This document shows, in pieces, positions 32,880 to 40,900 of a stretch of DNA of 64,000 nt. Source of the DNA: Micromonospora sp. NBRC 110009. Its GTDB lineage: Bacteria > Actinomycetota > Actinomycetes > Mycobacteriales > Micromonosporaceae. A model generated the notes under the pieces. It made no database searches, was not told where the DNA came from, and saw only the letters and a program-made list of their open reading frames with translations. Position 1 is the first letter of the stretch, and every line of letters begins with the position of its first letter. Position numbers and translations under genes: made by a program. The stretch lies in the NCBI RefSeq assembly GCF_030518795.1, contig NZ_CP130427.1:2976001-3040000 (forward strand). The letters run 5' to 3'.

Positions 32880-33817
32880 TCAGCTCGCGTCGACCGCCGT
32901 CACCGTGAACGAGGTGGTGTTGTCGGCCGGGTCGACGTCCGGCACCGGGATGCCGGAGAAGTAACCCGCCGTGACCGTGTACGAGCCGGTGCCCAGGTCA
33001 CCCGCCGGGGTCCCGGCCGGAGCCCGGAGGATGACGTCGAAGGTGCGCTCCTCACCGGGCATGAACCGGTTGCCCGGCACGCTGAACGAGTCCGGGAAGC
33101 TCGGCATGTCCTGCGGGTCGGTGCCCCAGACGAGGACGCCCGCCGGCAGGTTCGCGGCCACGTCCACCTGGAACGACGGGGCGTCGTTGCCGTACCGGAC
33201 GGTAACCGGCATCCGGCCCTGGAGGCTCCCGTCGGCCTGCCGGGTCAGCACCACGGCGTCACCGCGGATCGCCAGGTCCGTCGCGGTGGCCTGCTCGTAC
33301 GTCCGGGGGTGCCGCAGGCTTCCGGTGGTGGAGGCGAACAGGGTGGTGAACCGGGCGGTGTCCGACGGGCTGGAGGCGCCGGACGGCACCACGGCGATCT
33401 GCCCGCCGCGGGCCACCATCGGGTAGTCCCGGGCGGTGGTCCAGACGTGGAAGCCGAGCTGGAACGTCAGGCTCGCCCCGGGCTCGAGCCGGCCGCCGTA
33501 GCAGTCGGTGACGAGCCGGTTCTCCACCAGCTCCTGGTAGAGGCAGGGCCCGCCGCCGGGCTCGAAGGTGGTGAACGAGGCCCCGGCCGGCTCGGTGACG
33601 AGCAGGTCCACGCTGGTGGCGGTGCGCCCGGGTTGGTCACCGTCGCGGTCAGCGTCCCGACGTACCCCCGGTCGGTCGGGGTCAGGACCAGGCGCTGGGC
33701 GGTGACGTCGGGGCCGGCCGCCGTGGCGGTCGCCGCGCTGGCGGGCGCCGCCAGGCCGAGCAGGGCCGCGCTCGCGCCGAGCACCGCGCTGGTGATCCGT
33801 GCCGTACGTGTGGTCAT
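32880..33817 (-). pseudogene. Secreted repeat-domain protein, paralogue B, frameshifted
   Basis: The signal peptide and first strand (MTTRTARITSAVLGASAALL to TATVTNPG) are in one frame from ATG 33817, with a GGGAGGAA SD. The rest (RTATSVDLLVTEPAG to the stop) is in another. The switch falls at the CCC run 33627-33629; one missing base there restores TNPGRTATSVDL, which lines up with paralogue A (TNNGTVADYPTLALTEPAGG). The total length, 938 bases, is one short of a multiple of three. The remainder is otherwise intact and about 312 codons long. It could be a true pseudogene, a phase-variable run or a sequencing error. Confidence 0.75.
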
Positions 33818-33929
33818 TGCTGTTCCTCCCGTGATCCCCGTGGGTGGGCGACGGTGCTTCCGTCCGCCCGGTACCGGGAACACGCCCCGCCGGGGCTGCC
33901 CGTTGCGACATCTTTTGTCGTGAATACGA

Positions 33930-33957
33930 CGAGGGCCCGGCTGTTGCCGGGCCCTCG
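33930..33957. terminator. Terminator after the sigma-factor operon
   Basis: CGAGGGCCCGGC (33930-33941) pairs perfectly with GCCGGGCCCTCG (33946-33957) around 4 bases. It lies 19 bases past the stop of the surface-protein gene read on the minus strand. Confidence 0.8.
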
Positions 33958-33976
33958 CCTCCGTTTCGTGCGGCGG

Positions 33977-35188
33977 TCAGCCCACGACGTGCAGGTTCAC
34001 GAAGTTGTCCCGCAGACGGAGGTCCGTCCAGTACCGCCCCTGCGCGTCGAAGTGGATCACCCGCAGGCTCCGCTGGCCACCCGGCGGCCCGGCCGGATCG
34101 ACCAGGAACCGGAAGGTGTACGTCCGGCTCCGCCCGACCTGGAGGCCGTCCAGCACGCAGGCGTCGCTCCCGTCCGTCGGTGTCATCCGGCAGCGGGTCA
34201 GGTCCCCGCCGGCCGGCTCACCGATCGTGAACTGCTCGCCGAAGCCGACCCCCGGCACGTCGACCGGACCCTTGTTGGTCACCGTCACGGTCACCGACCC
34301 GGGCCGTTTCCCGCTGGCGTCGGCCGGGCCGAGGACGAGGTCACCGGCGGTCAGCCTGAGGTCGGTCAGCCGGGGATCCGTCCCGAACTTCGTCGGCCCG
34401 GCCGTCTGGCTGAACCGGCTGCCCGTCCAGGTGTACGTCCGCCACTGCCGCTGCGGCCACCACTGGGGGGTGCTGCAACAGGGCTGGATGTCGGCCACGT
34501 GCGCCCGGACCGTCCCGTCGGCGGCGACGGAGAAGTCCGTGATGTCGCCCATCCCCTCGCGAACGCCGACCACCTGGCCCAGGGTGACGACCCGTCCGCG
34601 CTCGTCCCGGTCGAACGCGACCACCTGCTTCGCCGAGGCCTCGCCGAACCGGCAGGCGATCAGGGCCACCGTCTCGACGGCGCCGTCGCCGTCCAGGTCG
34701 CCGTAGCGGGGCTCGCCGAACAGCACCGGCACGGGGTCCGCGATGATCCCCGGTCCCGGGTCGAGCCGGACGTCGTTGACCGTGCAGGATTCCGGGGCGT
34801 AGGACGGCCAGTCGGGGAGGTCGACGCGGGCAGCCAGGAGCTGGGCCCGGCTGATCCGGCCGTTCGGGGCGGCCGGGGTGGGGCTGGCCGTGCTCGGCGT
34901 CGGCGACGAAGTGGCGGACGGCGTCGGCGACCCGGTCGGCTCCGACGGGGTCGGTTCGACGCTCTCGGTCGGTGCGGGCGACCGACGTTCGTGCAGGGCC
35001 GCGTTCGCCGCGACCGGGAGGGCCACCGCGAGCGCCACGACGGCGGCGGTGGTGACCGCGGCCCGCCGGCGGCGCCGGCGTACGGTCCGACGCACCTCGG
35101 CCGGCCCGGCCGGCCGCACCTCGGGGCCGTACGCGTCGCGGAACGCGGCGAACTCGCCGCTGACCAGGATGTCGTCAAGCTCAGTCAC
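33977..35188 (-). CDS. Membrane-anchored surface protein coupled to the ECF sigma gene
   Basis: 403 residues. A short cytoplasmic N-terminus (about 45 residues, ending RRTVRRRRRR) precedes one membrane helix (AAVTTAAVVALAVALPVAA), a Ser/Thr/Pro linker and an outer region. The outer part holds a calcium-loop-like YGDLDGDGAVETVALIAC and a C-terminal module GSVTVTVTNKGPVDVPG then IGEPAGGDL, related to the two secreted proteins nearby. The stretch GFGEQFTIGEPAGG overlaps that motif. It overlaps the sigma gene by 8 bases. It could be an anti-sigma factor by position and topology, but no ZAS/HxxxCxxC motif is present, so this is only an inference. Confidence 0.65.
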   Translation of the reverse strand: MTELDDILVSGEFAAFRDAYGPEVRPAGPAEVRRTVRRRRRRAAVTTAAVVALAVALPVAANAALHERRSPAPTESVEPTPSEPTGSPTPSATSSPTPSTASPTPAAPNGRISRAQLLAARVDLPDWPSYAPESCTVNDVRLDPGPGIIADPVPVLFGEPRYGDLDGDGAVETVALIACRFGEASAKQVVAFDRDERGRVVTLGQVVGVREGMGDITDFSVAADGTVRAHVADIQPCCSTPQWWPQRQWRTYTWTGSRFSQTAGPTKFGTDPRLTDLRLTAGDLVLGPADASGKRPGSVTVTVTNKGPVDVPGVGFGEQFTIGEPAGGDLTRCRMTPTDGSDACVLDGLQVGRSRTYTFRFLVDPAGPPGGQRSLRVIHFDAQGRYWTDLRLRDNFVNLHVVG

Positions 35189-35750
35189 GGTCGTTCACCT
35201 CGTTCGTGCCGACGAGCTGCGCGGCCAGCGCGGCCCGCCCCCGGTGCAGCCAGGACTTGACCGTGCCCTCCGGCACCCCCTCCTGCTCCGCGATCTGCAG
35301 GACGGAGAGGTCCGCCAGGTAGTGCAGCACCACCGCGCGGCGCTGGTTGGTCGGAAGCTGGGCGAGGGCGACGTTCAGCGCAACCCGGTCTGGGTCGGGA
35401 CCCGGCACGTGCTCCTCGCGCTGTCGGTGCAGCCAGGACTGGGCGGTGCGCAGCCGCCGCCAGCGGCTGGTGGCGAGGTTCCAGGCGACCCGGCGTACCC
35501 AGGCGACCGGGTCGTCGTAGCGGGATACCCGGGACCAGCGGGCGAACGCCCGGCAGAACGCCTCCTGCACCAGGTCCTGCGCCTGCGGCAGGTCGCCGCA
35601 GTACGCGGCGAGCTGGAGGGTCAGCGACCGGAAGTAGGCGTGGTAGAGGCCGTCGAAGTCGATCCCCTCGGCCCGCTCCCGGCGCTCCGGCCGCTGCGCT
35701 GTCCCGTCCGGTGGCGGCTCACCGAGCCGCGGTTCCCTCATCACCGTCAT
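35181..35750 (-). CDS. RNA polymerase sigma factor, ECF, SigE-family type
   Basis: 189 residues. Region 2 is DFDGLYHAYFRSLTLQLAAY then DLPQAQDLVQEAFCRAFARW, with the core-binding DLVQEAF. Region 4 is NQRRAVVLHYLADLSVLQIA and GVPEGTVKSWLHRGRAAL, a standard -35-binding HTH. This is the SigE-like group frequent in Streptomyces and Micromonospora. ATG at 35750 has GGGGAGGA 6 bases upstream. The stop overlaps the start of the membrane-protein gene, so the two are made together. The signal is unknown. The -10/-35 of its regulon cannot be read from this window. Confidence 0.9.
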   Translation of the reverse strand: MTVMREPRLGEPPPDGTAQRPERRERAEGIDFDGLYHAYFRSLTLQLAAYCGDLPQAQDLVQEAFCRAFARWSRVSRYDDPVAWVRRVAWNLATSRWRRLRTAQSWLHRQREEHVPGPDPDRVALNVALAQLPTNQRRAVVLHYLADLSVLQIAEQEGVPEGTVKSWLHRGRAALAAQLVGTNEVNDRD

Positions 35751-35888
35751 CCGGTCCTCCCCGTGCACCGTGGCCGCCCGTGCGGTCCACGTCGGTCACA
35801 CGTGTCGACGCCGGGCCCGGTTGCGTCGGTTGCCGTCTCCGGCGCTGTGGTTGACTGTCGTATCGGGGACAGGTGAGGGAGGCCCGAG

Positions 35889-36449
35889 GTGCAGTTGCCG
35901 GCCGTGCTCGGCGAGCCGATCCGGTTCGTGCTGAACTGGGGCCGCCGCTACTCGTTGTGGGTGTTCAACTTCGGCCTGGCCTGCTGCGCGATCGAGTTCA
36001 TCGCCACCAGCATGGGCCGGCACGACTTCATGCGGCTCGGCGTCATCCCCTTCGCGCACGGCCCCCGGCAGGCCGACCTCATGGTGGTCTCCGGCACGGT
36101 CACCGACAAGATGGCCCCGGCGGTCAAGCGGCTCTACGACCAGATGCCCGAGCCGAAGTACGTCATCTCCTTCGGCGCCTGTTCCAACTGCGGCGGCCCG
36201 TACTGGGACTCGTACTCGGTGACCAAGGGGGTCGACCAGCTCATCCCGGTCGACGTCTACGTGCCGGGCTGCCCGCCCCGCCCGGAGGCGCTGCTGCACG
36301 GCATCCTCCGCCTCCAGGAGAAGATCGCCGCCGAGGAGGCCGGCCTCGGCGGGGTCCACCGTCCGGACCGGCTCACCTCGCCGGCCGACGCGGCCCCGCG
36401 TCCGGTCGAAGCCCTCACCGCCCCGCCGGTACGTCCGCCGACCGGCTGA
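35889..36449 (+). CDS. nuoB: NADH-quinone oxidoreductase subunit B (NuoB)
   Basis: 186 residues. It holds the N2 [4Fe-4S] cluster that passes electrons to quinone. The four ligands are C32 and C33 (LACCAIEF), C98 (GACSNCGG) and C128 (PGCPPRP); their spacing matches E. coli NuoB. An acidic, Pro-rich tail of about 35 residues follows. GTG at 35889 has GGGAGG upstream. No nuoA precedes it: the divergent neighbour is the sigma gene. The partner NuoD, with which NuoB forms the quinone site, is not in this window. Confidence 0.93.
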   Translation: MQLPAVLGEPIRFVLNWGRRYSLWVFNFGLACCAIEFIATSMGRHDFMRLGVIPFAHGPRQADLMVVSGTVTDKMAPAVKRLYDQMPEPKYVISFGACSNCGGPYWDSYSVTKGVDQLIPVDVYVPGCPPRPEALLHGILRLQEKIAAEEAGLGGVHRPDRLTSPADAAPRPVEALTAPPVRPPTG

Positions 36450-36485
36450 CCGGTCGGGTGGCGGTCGAGGGCTAGCCTGCGGACC

Positions 36486-37802
36486 ATGACCCAGTCCGCG
36501 GACCAGCGCTCCGCCTTCATCATCGACGTGCTGACCGAGGAGTTCGGCGCGTCGATGGCGCTCGACCCGGCCGCCTTCCGCCGCAAGTTCCGCAAGATGG
36601 CGGCCTCCCCGTTCGCCTTCTACCGGGGCAGCGCCTCGCTCTTCTACGCCGACCAGCTCGGCGACTTCGCCAGCGACCGGTTCCTCGACGATCGGACCAG
36701 CCGGGTGTGGATCCACGGCGACCTGCACGCGGAGAACTTCGGCACCTACATGAACGGCTCCGGGCAGCTCGTCTTCAACGTCAACGACTTCGACGAGGCG
36801 TACGTCGGGCCGTTCTCCTGGGACCTGAAGCGCTTTGCGGCCAGCGTGGCGCTGCTCGGCTACGCCAAGGCGCTCTCCGACCGGGCGATCGGCGAGCTGG
36901 TGGCCGGCTTCGCCCGCTCGTACCTGACCGAGCTGCGGGCCATCGCCGCGGGCGGCGACGACGCGATCGGCTCGATCACCCTGGAGAACGCGGACGGGAT
37001 GCTGCGCCGGGTGCTCCAGCAGGCCCGGCTGAACACCCGGGTGGACCTGCTCGCCACCCAGACCACCATCGACAACTACGAGCGCCGCTTCTCCCTCGGC
37101 GACGGCGTCTTCGAGATCGACGCCGGGACCCGGGACAAGGTCTGCGCCGCCTTCCACGACTACCTGAACACGCTGCCGACGGCGACCGCCCGGCTGCGTC
37201 CGGTGGCCGCCAACATCAAGGACGTGGTGCTGCGCAAGGGCGTCGGCATCGGCTCGGCCGGGCTACCGTCGTACAACCTCCTGCTGGAGGGGCACACCCA
37301 GGCGCTGGAGAACGACGTCGTCATCTACATGAAGCAGGCCCAGGTGCCGGCGGTGGCGCGGCACATCGACGACGAGCGGGTCCGGTCGTACTTCCGGCAC
37401 CAGGGGCACCGGACGGCCGAGTCGCAGCGGGCGTTGCAGGCGCACGCCGACCCGTGGCTGGGCTTCACCGAGCTGGACGGCAGCGGCCAGCTCGTCGCCG
37501 AGGTCTCCCCGTACGCGGCCGACCTGGACTGGTCCGACGTGAACGAGCCGGAGCAGCTCAGCGGCGTGCTCACCGACCTCGGCCGGGCGGTGGCCCGGAT
37601 GCACTCGGTCGCCGACGACGAGTCCAGCCACGACCTGGTGGACTACTCCACGGAGGAGTCGATCGTCGCGGTGGTCGACGCCGACGCAGCCGGCTTCGTC
37701 GACTACCTGGTCGACTTCGCGCACGCGTACGGGATCCGGGCCCGCGAGGACCACCAGCTCTTCGTGGACCTGTTCCGCAACGGCCGGCTGCCCGGCATCT
37801 GA
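36486..37802 (+). CDS. DUF2252 family protein
   Basis: 438 residues. The family resembles kinase-like phosphotransferases: WIHGDLHAENFGTY (near residue 75) is the catalytic-loop-like motif, FNVNDFDEAYVGPFSWDLKR the DFD-like metal motif, and VLRKGVGIGSAGLPSYNLLL a later block. No experimental function is known to me. ATG at 36486 has no SD but follows a TAGCCT box by 7 bases, so it is probably leaderless and has its own promoter. It sits within the nuo cluster, between nuoB and nuoC, without a clear link to respiration. Confidence 0.85.
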   Translation: MTQSADQRSAFIIDVLTEEFGASMALDPAAFRRKFRKMAASPFAFYRGSASLFYADQLGDFASDRFLDDRTSRVWIHGDLHAENFGTYMNGSGQLVFNVNDFDEAYVGPFSWDLKRFAASVALLGYAKALSDRAIGELVAGFARSYLTELRAIAAGGDDAIGSITLENADGMLRRVLQQARLNTRVDLLATQTTIDNYERRFSLGDGVFEIDAGTRDKVCAAFHDYLNTLPTATARLRPVAANIKDVVLRKGVGIGSAGLPSYNLLLEGHTQALENDVVIYMKQAQVPAVARHIDDERVRSYFRHQGHRTAESQRALQAHADPWLGFTELDGSGQLVAEVSPYAADLDWSDVNEPEQLSGVLTDLGRAVARMHSVADDESSHDLVDYSTEESIVAVVDADAAGFVDYLVDFAHAYGIRAREDHQLFVDLFRNGRLPGI

Positions 37803-37818
37803 TCCGCGAGCCGGGCGG

Positions 37819-38865
37819 TCAGGCCTGGAAGTCCAACACCACCTTGATGTCATCCTTCTGGGAGGCGTACGCGTCGGCGTACGCCCCCACCGGCACCCGC
37901 CGGGTGATCAGCGAGTTCAGCCAGCCCCGGTCGGCGCGGGCGAGGGCCTCGGCGGCCTGCTCCCAGTGCCGTCGGTTGGCGTTCACCGAGCCGAAGATGA
38001 CGTTGTTCTCCAGCACCAGGGCCCGGTTGAGCGCGCCCGGGTCGGATTCGATGGTCCGGCCGCCGCTGGACACGCCGGTGAGGCAGACGATGCCGGTCGG
38101 TCCGACCTTGTACATCACGGCCATCACCACGACGGGCGCGCCGGTGCACTCCACCACCACGTCCGGCTCGAAGTCGAGCTCGGCCACCTGCGTCGCGTGG
38201 TAGGTGGCGCCGAGCGCGCGGACCAGGTCCGGCTTCGGGCCGGCGGTCGCCCGGTCGAGCACGTGCACCGACAGCCCGCGCTGGGTGGCGAGCAGCGCGG
38301 CCAGCAGGCCGATCGGCCCGGCCCCGGTGACCAGCACGGTCTGCGGCTTCCACTCGGCGCGGCGGCCGATCCGCTCGATGTGGTCCCAGGCCTTCGCCAC
38401 CACGCTGGTCGGTTCCAGCAGCATCCCCACCTCGGCGAGGGCCGGGTCCAGGCCGACGGCGAACCTGGGCTGCACCCGCCACCGGTCCCGGGCGAACCCG
38501 GGGAGTCCCTTGATGCCGTGCTCCGTGTACAGCCCGTTGCGGCACATGTCCCACTCGTCCACCGCGCAGTTCGTGCAGGGCACCGGGTCGGGATGGCGGA
38601 CGATGCCGGCGACCAGGTCGCCGGCCTGGAGTGTGCCGGTCGGGTCCTCCAGCACCCGGCCCAGCGCCTCGTGGCCCAGCACCAGCCGTTCCTCGCCGGG
38701 CGGCGCCTCCCCGTAGGCCCCGGCGATGATCTCCAGATCGGTGCCGCAGATGCCCACCGCAAGGGCCTCGACCAGGATCGCGCCCTCCTCGGGGGGCGGT
38801 TCGGGCCAGTCGGCGATGCAGCGTAGCGAGTTTTGGCTACCGGGAGTGACAGTCACAGCACGCAC
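37819..38865 (-). CDS. Zinc-dependent dehydrogenase, glucose 1-dehydrogenase-like
   Basis: 348 residues of the medium-chain dehydrogenase family. Catalytic zinc site: GICGTDLE (Cys) and GHEALG (His-Glu). Structural zinc: PCTNCAVDEWDMC with three Cys visible. The Rossmann motif is LVTGAGPIGLLAALL. The pattern resembles archaeal-type glucose dehydrogenases (Sulfolobus-like), which oxidise aldoses with NAD(P). GTG at 38865 is preceded by GGAAAG. It is the only minus-strand gene between nuoB and nuoC, and it splits the respiratory cluster. The substrate is inferred, not certain. Confidence 0.8.
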   Translation of the reverse strand: MRAVTVTPGSQNSLRCIADWPEPPPEEGAILVEALAVGICGTDLEIIAGAYGEAPPGEERLVLGHEALGRVLEDPTGTLQAGDLVAGIVRHPDPVPCTNCAVDEWDMCRNGLYTEHGIKGLPGFARDRWRVQPRFAVGLDPALAEVGMLLEPTSVVAKAWDHIERIGRRAEWKPQTVLVTGAGPIGLLAALLATQRGLSVHVLDRATAGPKPDLVRALGATYHATQVAELDFEPDVVVECTGAPVVVMAVMYKVGPTGIVCLTGVSSGGRTIESDPGALNRALVLENNVIFGSVNANRRHWEQAAEALARADRGWLNSLITRRVPVGAYADAYASQKDDIKVVLDFQA

Positions 38866-38973
38866 GGGTATATCTTTCCCTGCCGGACGGCCGCCCGTCC
38901 GCAAAGCGGCGGATCCGGCCCCGCCGCGGGCGGCCCGAGGCGGGTCATTGTCGGCAGCCCTAGGATCAGCGGC

Positions 38974-39885
38974 ATGACTCCGGAAGAGGTCGGCCGGCGA
39001 CTGGTCGCGCTGCTCGCGCCTGATGAGGCCACCGCGTCGGTCTCCGGCGGTCAGGGGTACGCCCGCGCCACGGTGGACGTACCCCCGGCGAGCTGGCGGG
39101 ACGCGGTGCGCGCGGCCCGCGACGACGCCGAGCTGAGCCTCGACTTCTTCGACTGGCTCTCGGCGGTCGACGAGCTGGCCGACGGCTTCGACGTGGTGGC
39201 GCACCTCTGGTCCACCCGGCACCGGCACGGGCTGCTGCTGCGTACCCGGGTGTCCCGGGAGGCGCCGGTGGCGGCGTCGGTGGTCGACCTGTTCCCCGGC
39301 GCGGCCTGGCACGAGCGCGAGACCCACGAGATGTTCGGCATCGGGTTCGCCGGGCACGGCGAGCTGCGGCCGCTGCTGCTGCCGCCGGAGTTCGAGGGGC
39401 ACCCGCTGCGCAAGGAGTTCGTGCTCGCCTCCCGGGTGGCCAAGCCGTGGCCCGGCGCCAAGGAACCGGGCGAGTCGGAGGCCGGCGGCGGCCGGCGGCC
39501 GATGCGGCCGCCGGGCGTACCGGCGCCGGGGGAGTGGGGGACGACGCCCACGCCGGCCGGCGCGGCCGGGGTGGGCGAGGGCCCGCGCGGCGGTACGCCC
39601 GCCCGGCCGGCCCGGGAACGCCCGGTCCGCGCGGCCCCGGGCGAGCGGCCGGCCCGACCCACGCCGGGTGAACGCCCAGCGCGGCCGGCCGGCGGTGCGG
39701 GCGTGGCCCGGCCGACCCCGGGCGAGCGACCGACCGGCCCGGCCCGGCCCGAGCCGGCCGGCGAACCCGAGCGAGCCGTCGGCGAAGCCGGCCCGCCCGG
39801 GCGTCCGCTGCCCGGCGAGCGGCCGACCGGGCCGACCCGGCCCGAGCCCGCCGCCGACACCACGCCCGAGGAGGGGGACGCCTGA
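38974..39885 (+). CDS. nuoC: NADH-quinone oxidoreductase subunit C (NuoC) with Pro-rich tail
   Basis: 303 residues. Residues 1-155 fit NuoC (30 kDa): FFDWLSAVDELADGFDVVAH, HRHGLLLRTRV, and WHERETHEMFGIGF with LPPEFEGHPLRKEF. The remaining 150 residues are low-complexity, with repeats such as GERPARPTPGERPARP, and have no similarity to NuoD. Fused NuoCD would need the large 49-kDa domain, which is absent. ATG at 38974 follows a TAGGAT box by 7 bases (leaderless). The stop overlaps nuoH (TGATG). Confidence 0.9.
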   Translation: MTPEEVGRRLVALLAPDEATASVSGGQGYARATVDVPPASWRDAVRAARDDAELSLDFFDWLSAVDELADGFDVVAHLWSTRHRHGLLLRTRVSREAPVAASVVDLFPGAAWHERETHEMFGIGFAGHGELRPLLLPPEFEGHPLRKEFVLASRVAKPWPGAKEPGESEAGGGRRPMRPPGVPAPGEWGTTPTPAGAAGVGEGPRGGTPARPARERPVRAAPGERPARPTPGERPARPAGGAGVARPTPGERPTGPARPEPAGEPERAVGEAGPPGRPLPGERPTGPTRPEPAADTTPEEGDA

Positions 39886-40847
39886 TGCCCGCCTGGTTGG
39901 AGCTGGTCCTCCGGGTGGTGGGCGTGCTGGTCGCGTTCCTCACCCTGCCGCTGATCGTGGGCCAGACCGAGCACAAGGTCATGGCGCACATGCAGGGCCG
40001 GCTCGGCCCGATGTACGCGGGCGGCTTCCACGGCTGGGCGCAGCTGGTGGCCGACGGGATCAAGTTCGTGCAGAAGGAGGACGTCACCCCGCGCGACGCG
40101 GACCGGCCGGTGTTCCGGCTGGCCCCCGCGGTGGCCCTGGTGCCGTACCTGCTCGCCCTGCTGGTGATCCCGCTCGGCCCCGGCGACCTGGTCGGGCAGC
40201 CGCTGGACATCGGCCTGTTCTTCGTGCTGGCGGTGGTCGGCATCGGGGTGCTGGCGGTGCTGATGTCGGCCTGGGCCTCGGCCAACAAGTACAGCCTCCT
40301 CGGCGGGCTGCGCGGCGCGGCCCAGCTGCTCGGCTACGAGCTGCCGCTGGTGCTGGCGGCGGCGTCGGTGGCGATGGCGGCGGGGACGTTGAGCCTCTCC
40401 GGCATCGTCGAGGCGTGGCGGCCGTGGTGGCTGCTCTGGCAGGCGCCGGCCATGGTGGTCTTCTTCGTCGCCGGGCTGGCCGAGATCCGGCGGCCGCCGT
40501 TCGACATGCCGGTGGCCGACTCCGAGCTGGTCTTCGGCTACATGACCGAGTACACCGGCCTGCGCTTCGCGTTCTTCCTGCTCGCCGAGTACGTCGGCAT
40601 CGTGGTGATCGCCGCGCTGACCACGGTGCTCTTCCTCGGCGGCTGGCAGGGCCCGTTCGCCGACGCCCAGCTCGGCTGGCTGTGGACGCTGATCAAGGTG
40701 TTCGTCGTCGCGTTCGTGATCATCTGGCTCCGGGTGTCGTACCCCCGCCTGCGCGAGGACCAGCTCCAGCGTCTCTGCTGGCTGGTGCTGGTCCCGCTCG
40801 CCCTGGCGCAGCTCGTGCTGACCGCCGCCGTCCGCCTCGCCCTGTAA
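39885..40847 (+). CDS. nuoH: NADH-quinone oxidoreductase subunit H (NuoH)
   Basis: 320 residues, eight hydrophobic helices. Subunit H forms the membrane heel next to the quinone channel. Recognisable parts are GQTEHKVMAHMQGRLGPM near residue 25, ADGIKFVQKEDVTPRDAD, AEIRRPPFDMPVADSELV and TEYTGLRFAFF. The Glu/Asp residues of the first loop are present. ATG at 39885 shares bases with the nuoC stop. The TAA stop is inside a palindrome, and the transcript probably ends there, since a minus-strand gene follows. Confidence 0.95.
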   Translation: MPAWLELVLRVVGVLVAFLTLPLIVGQTEHKVMAHMQGRLGPMYAGGFHGWAQLVADGIKFVQKEDVTPRDADRPVFRLAPAVALVPYLLALLVIPLGPGDLVGQPLDIGLFFVLAVVGIGVLAVLMSAWASANKYSLLGGLRGAAQLLGYELPLVLAAASVAMAAGTLSLSGIVEAWRPWWLLWQAPAMVVFFVAGLAEIRRPPFDMPVADSELVFGYMTEYTGLRFAFFLLAEYVGIVVIAALTTVLFLGGWQGPFADAQLGWLWTLIKVFVVAFVIIWLRVSYPRLREDQLQRLCWLVLVPLALAQLVLTAAVRLAL

Positions 40848-40894
40848 GGAAGGGCCCCTTCTTAACGCCTCCGGTAGAGAAGGGTGCCCTTCTC
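40845..40894. repeat. Degenerate TTAACGCC-type palindrome after nuoH
   Basis: The left arm (TAAGGAAGGGCCCCTTC then TTAACGCC, 40845-40869) includes the nuoH TAA stop. The right arm (GGTAGAGAAGGGTGCCCTTC then TCA, 40873-40894) is an imperfect complement. It is the third member of the family at 4767-4817 and 27306-27358, and separates nuoH from a convergent gene. Confidence 0.65.
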
Positions 40895-40900
40895 ACCCAC

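Noticed and set aside
36486..37802. Aminoglycoside phosphotransferase
   Set aside because: The HGDLHAEN motif is kinase-like, but the other blocks fit DUF2252.
38974..39885. NuoCD fusion
   Set aside because: The region after NuoC is low-complexity and lacks any 49-kDa subunit motif.
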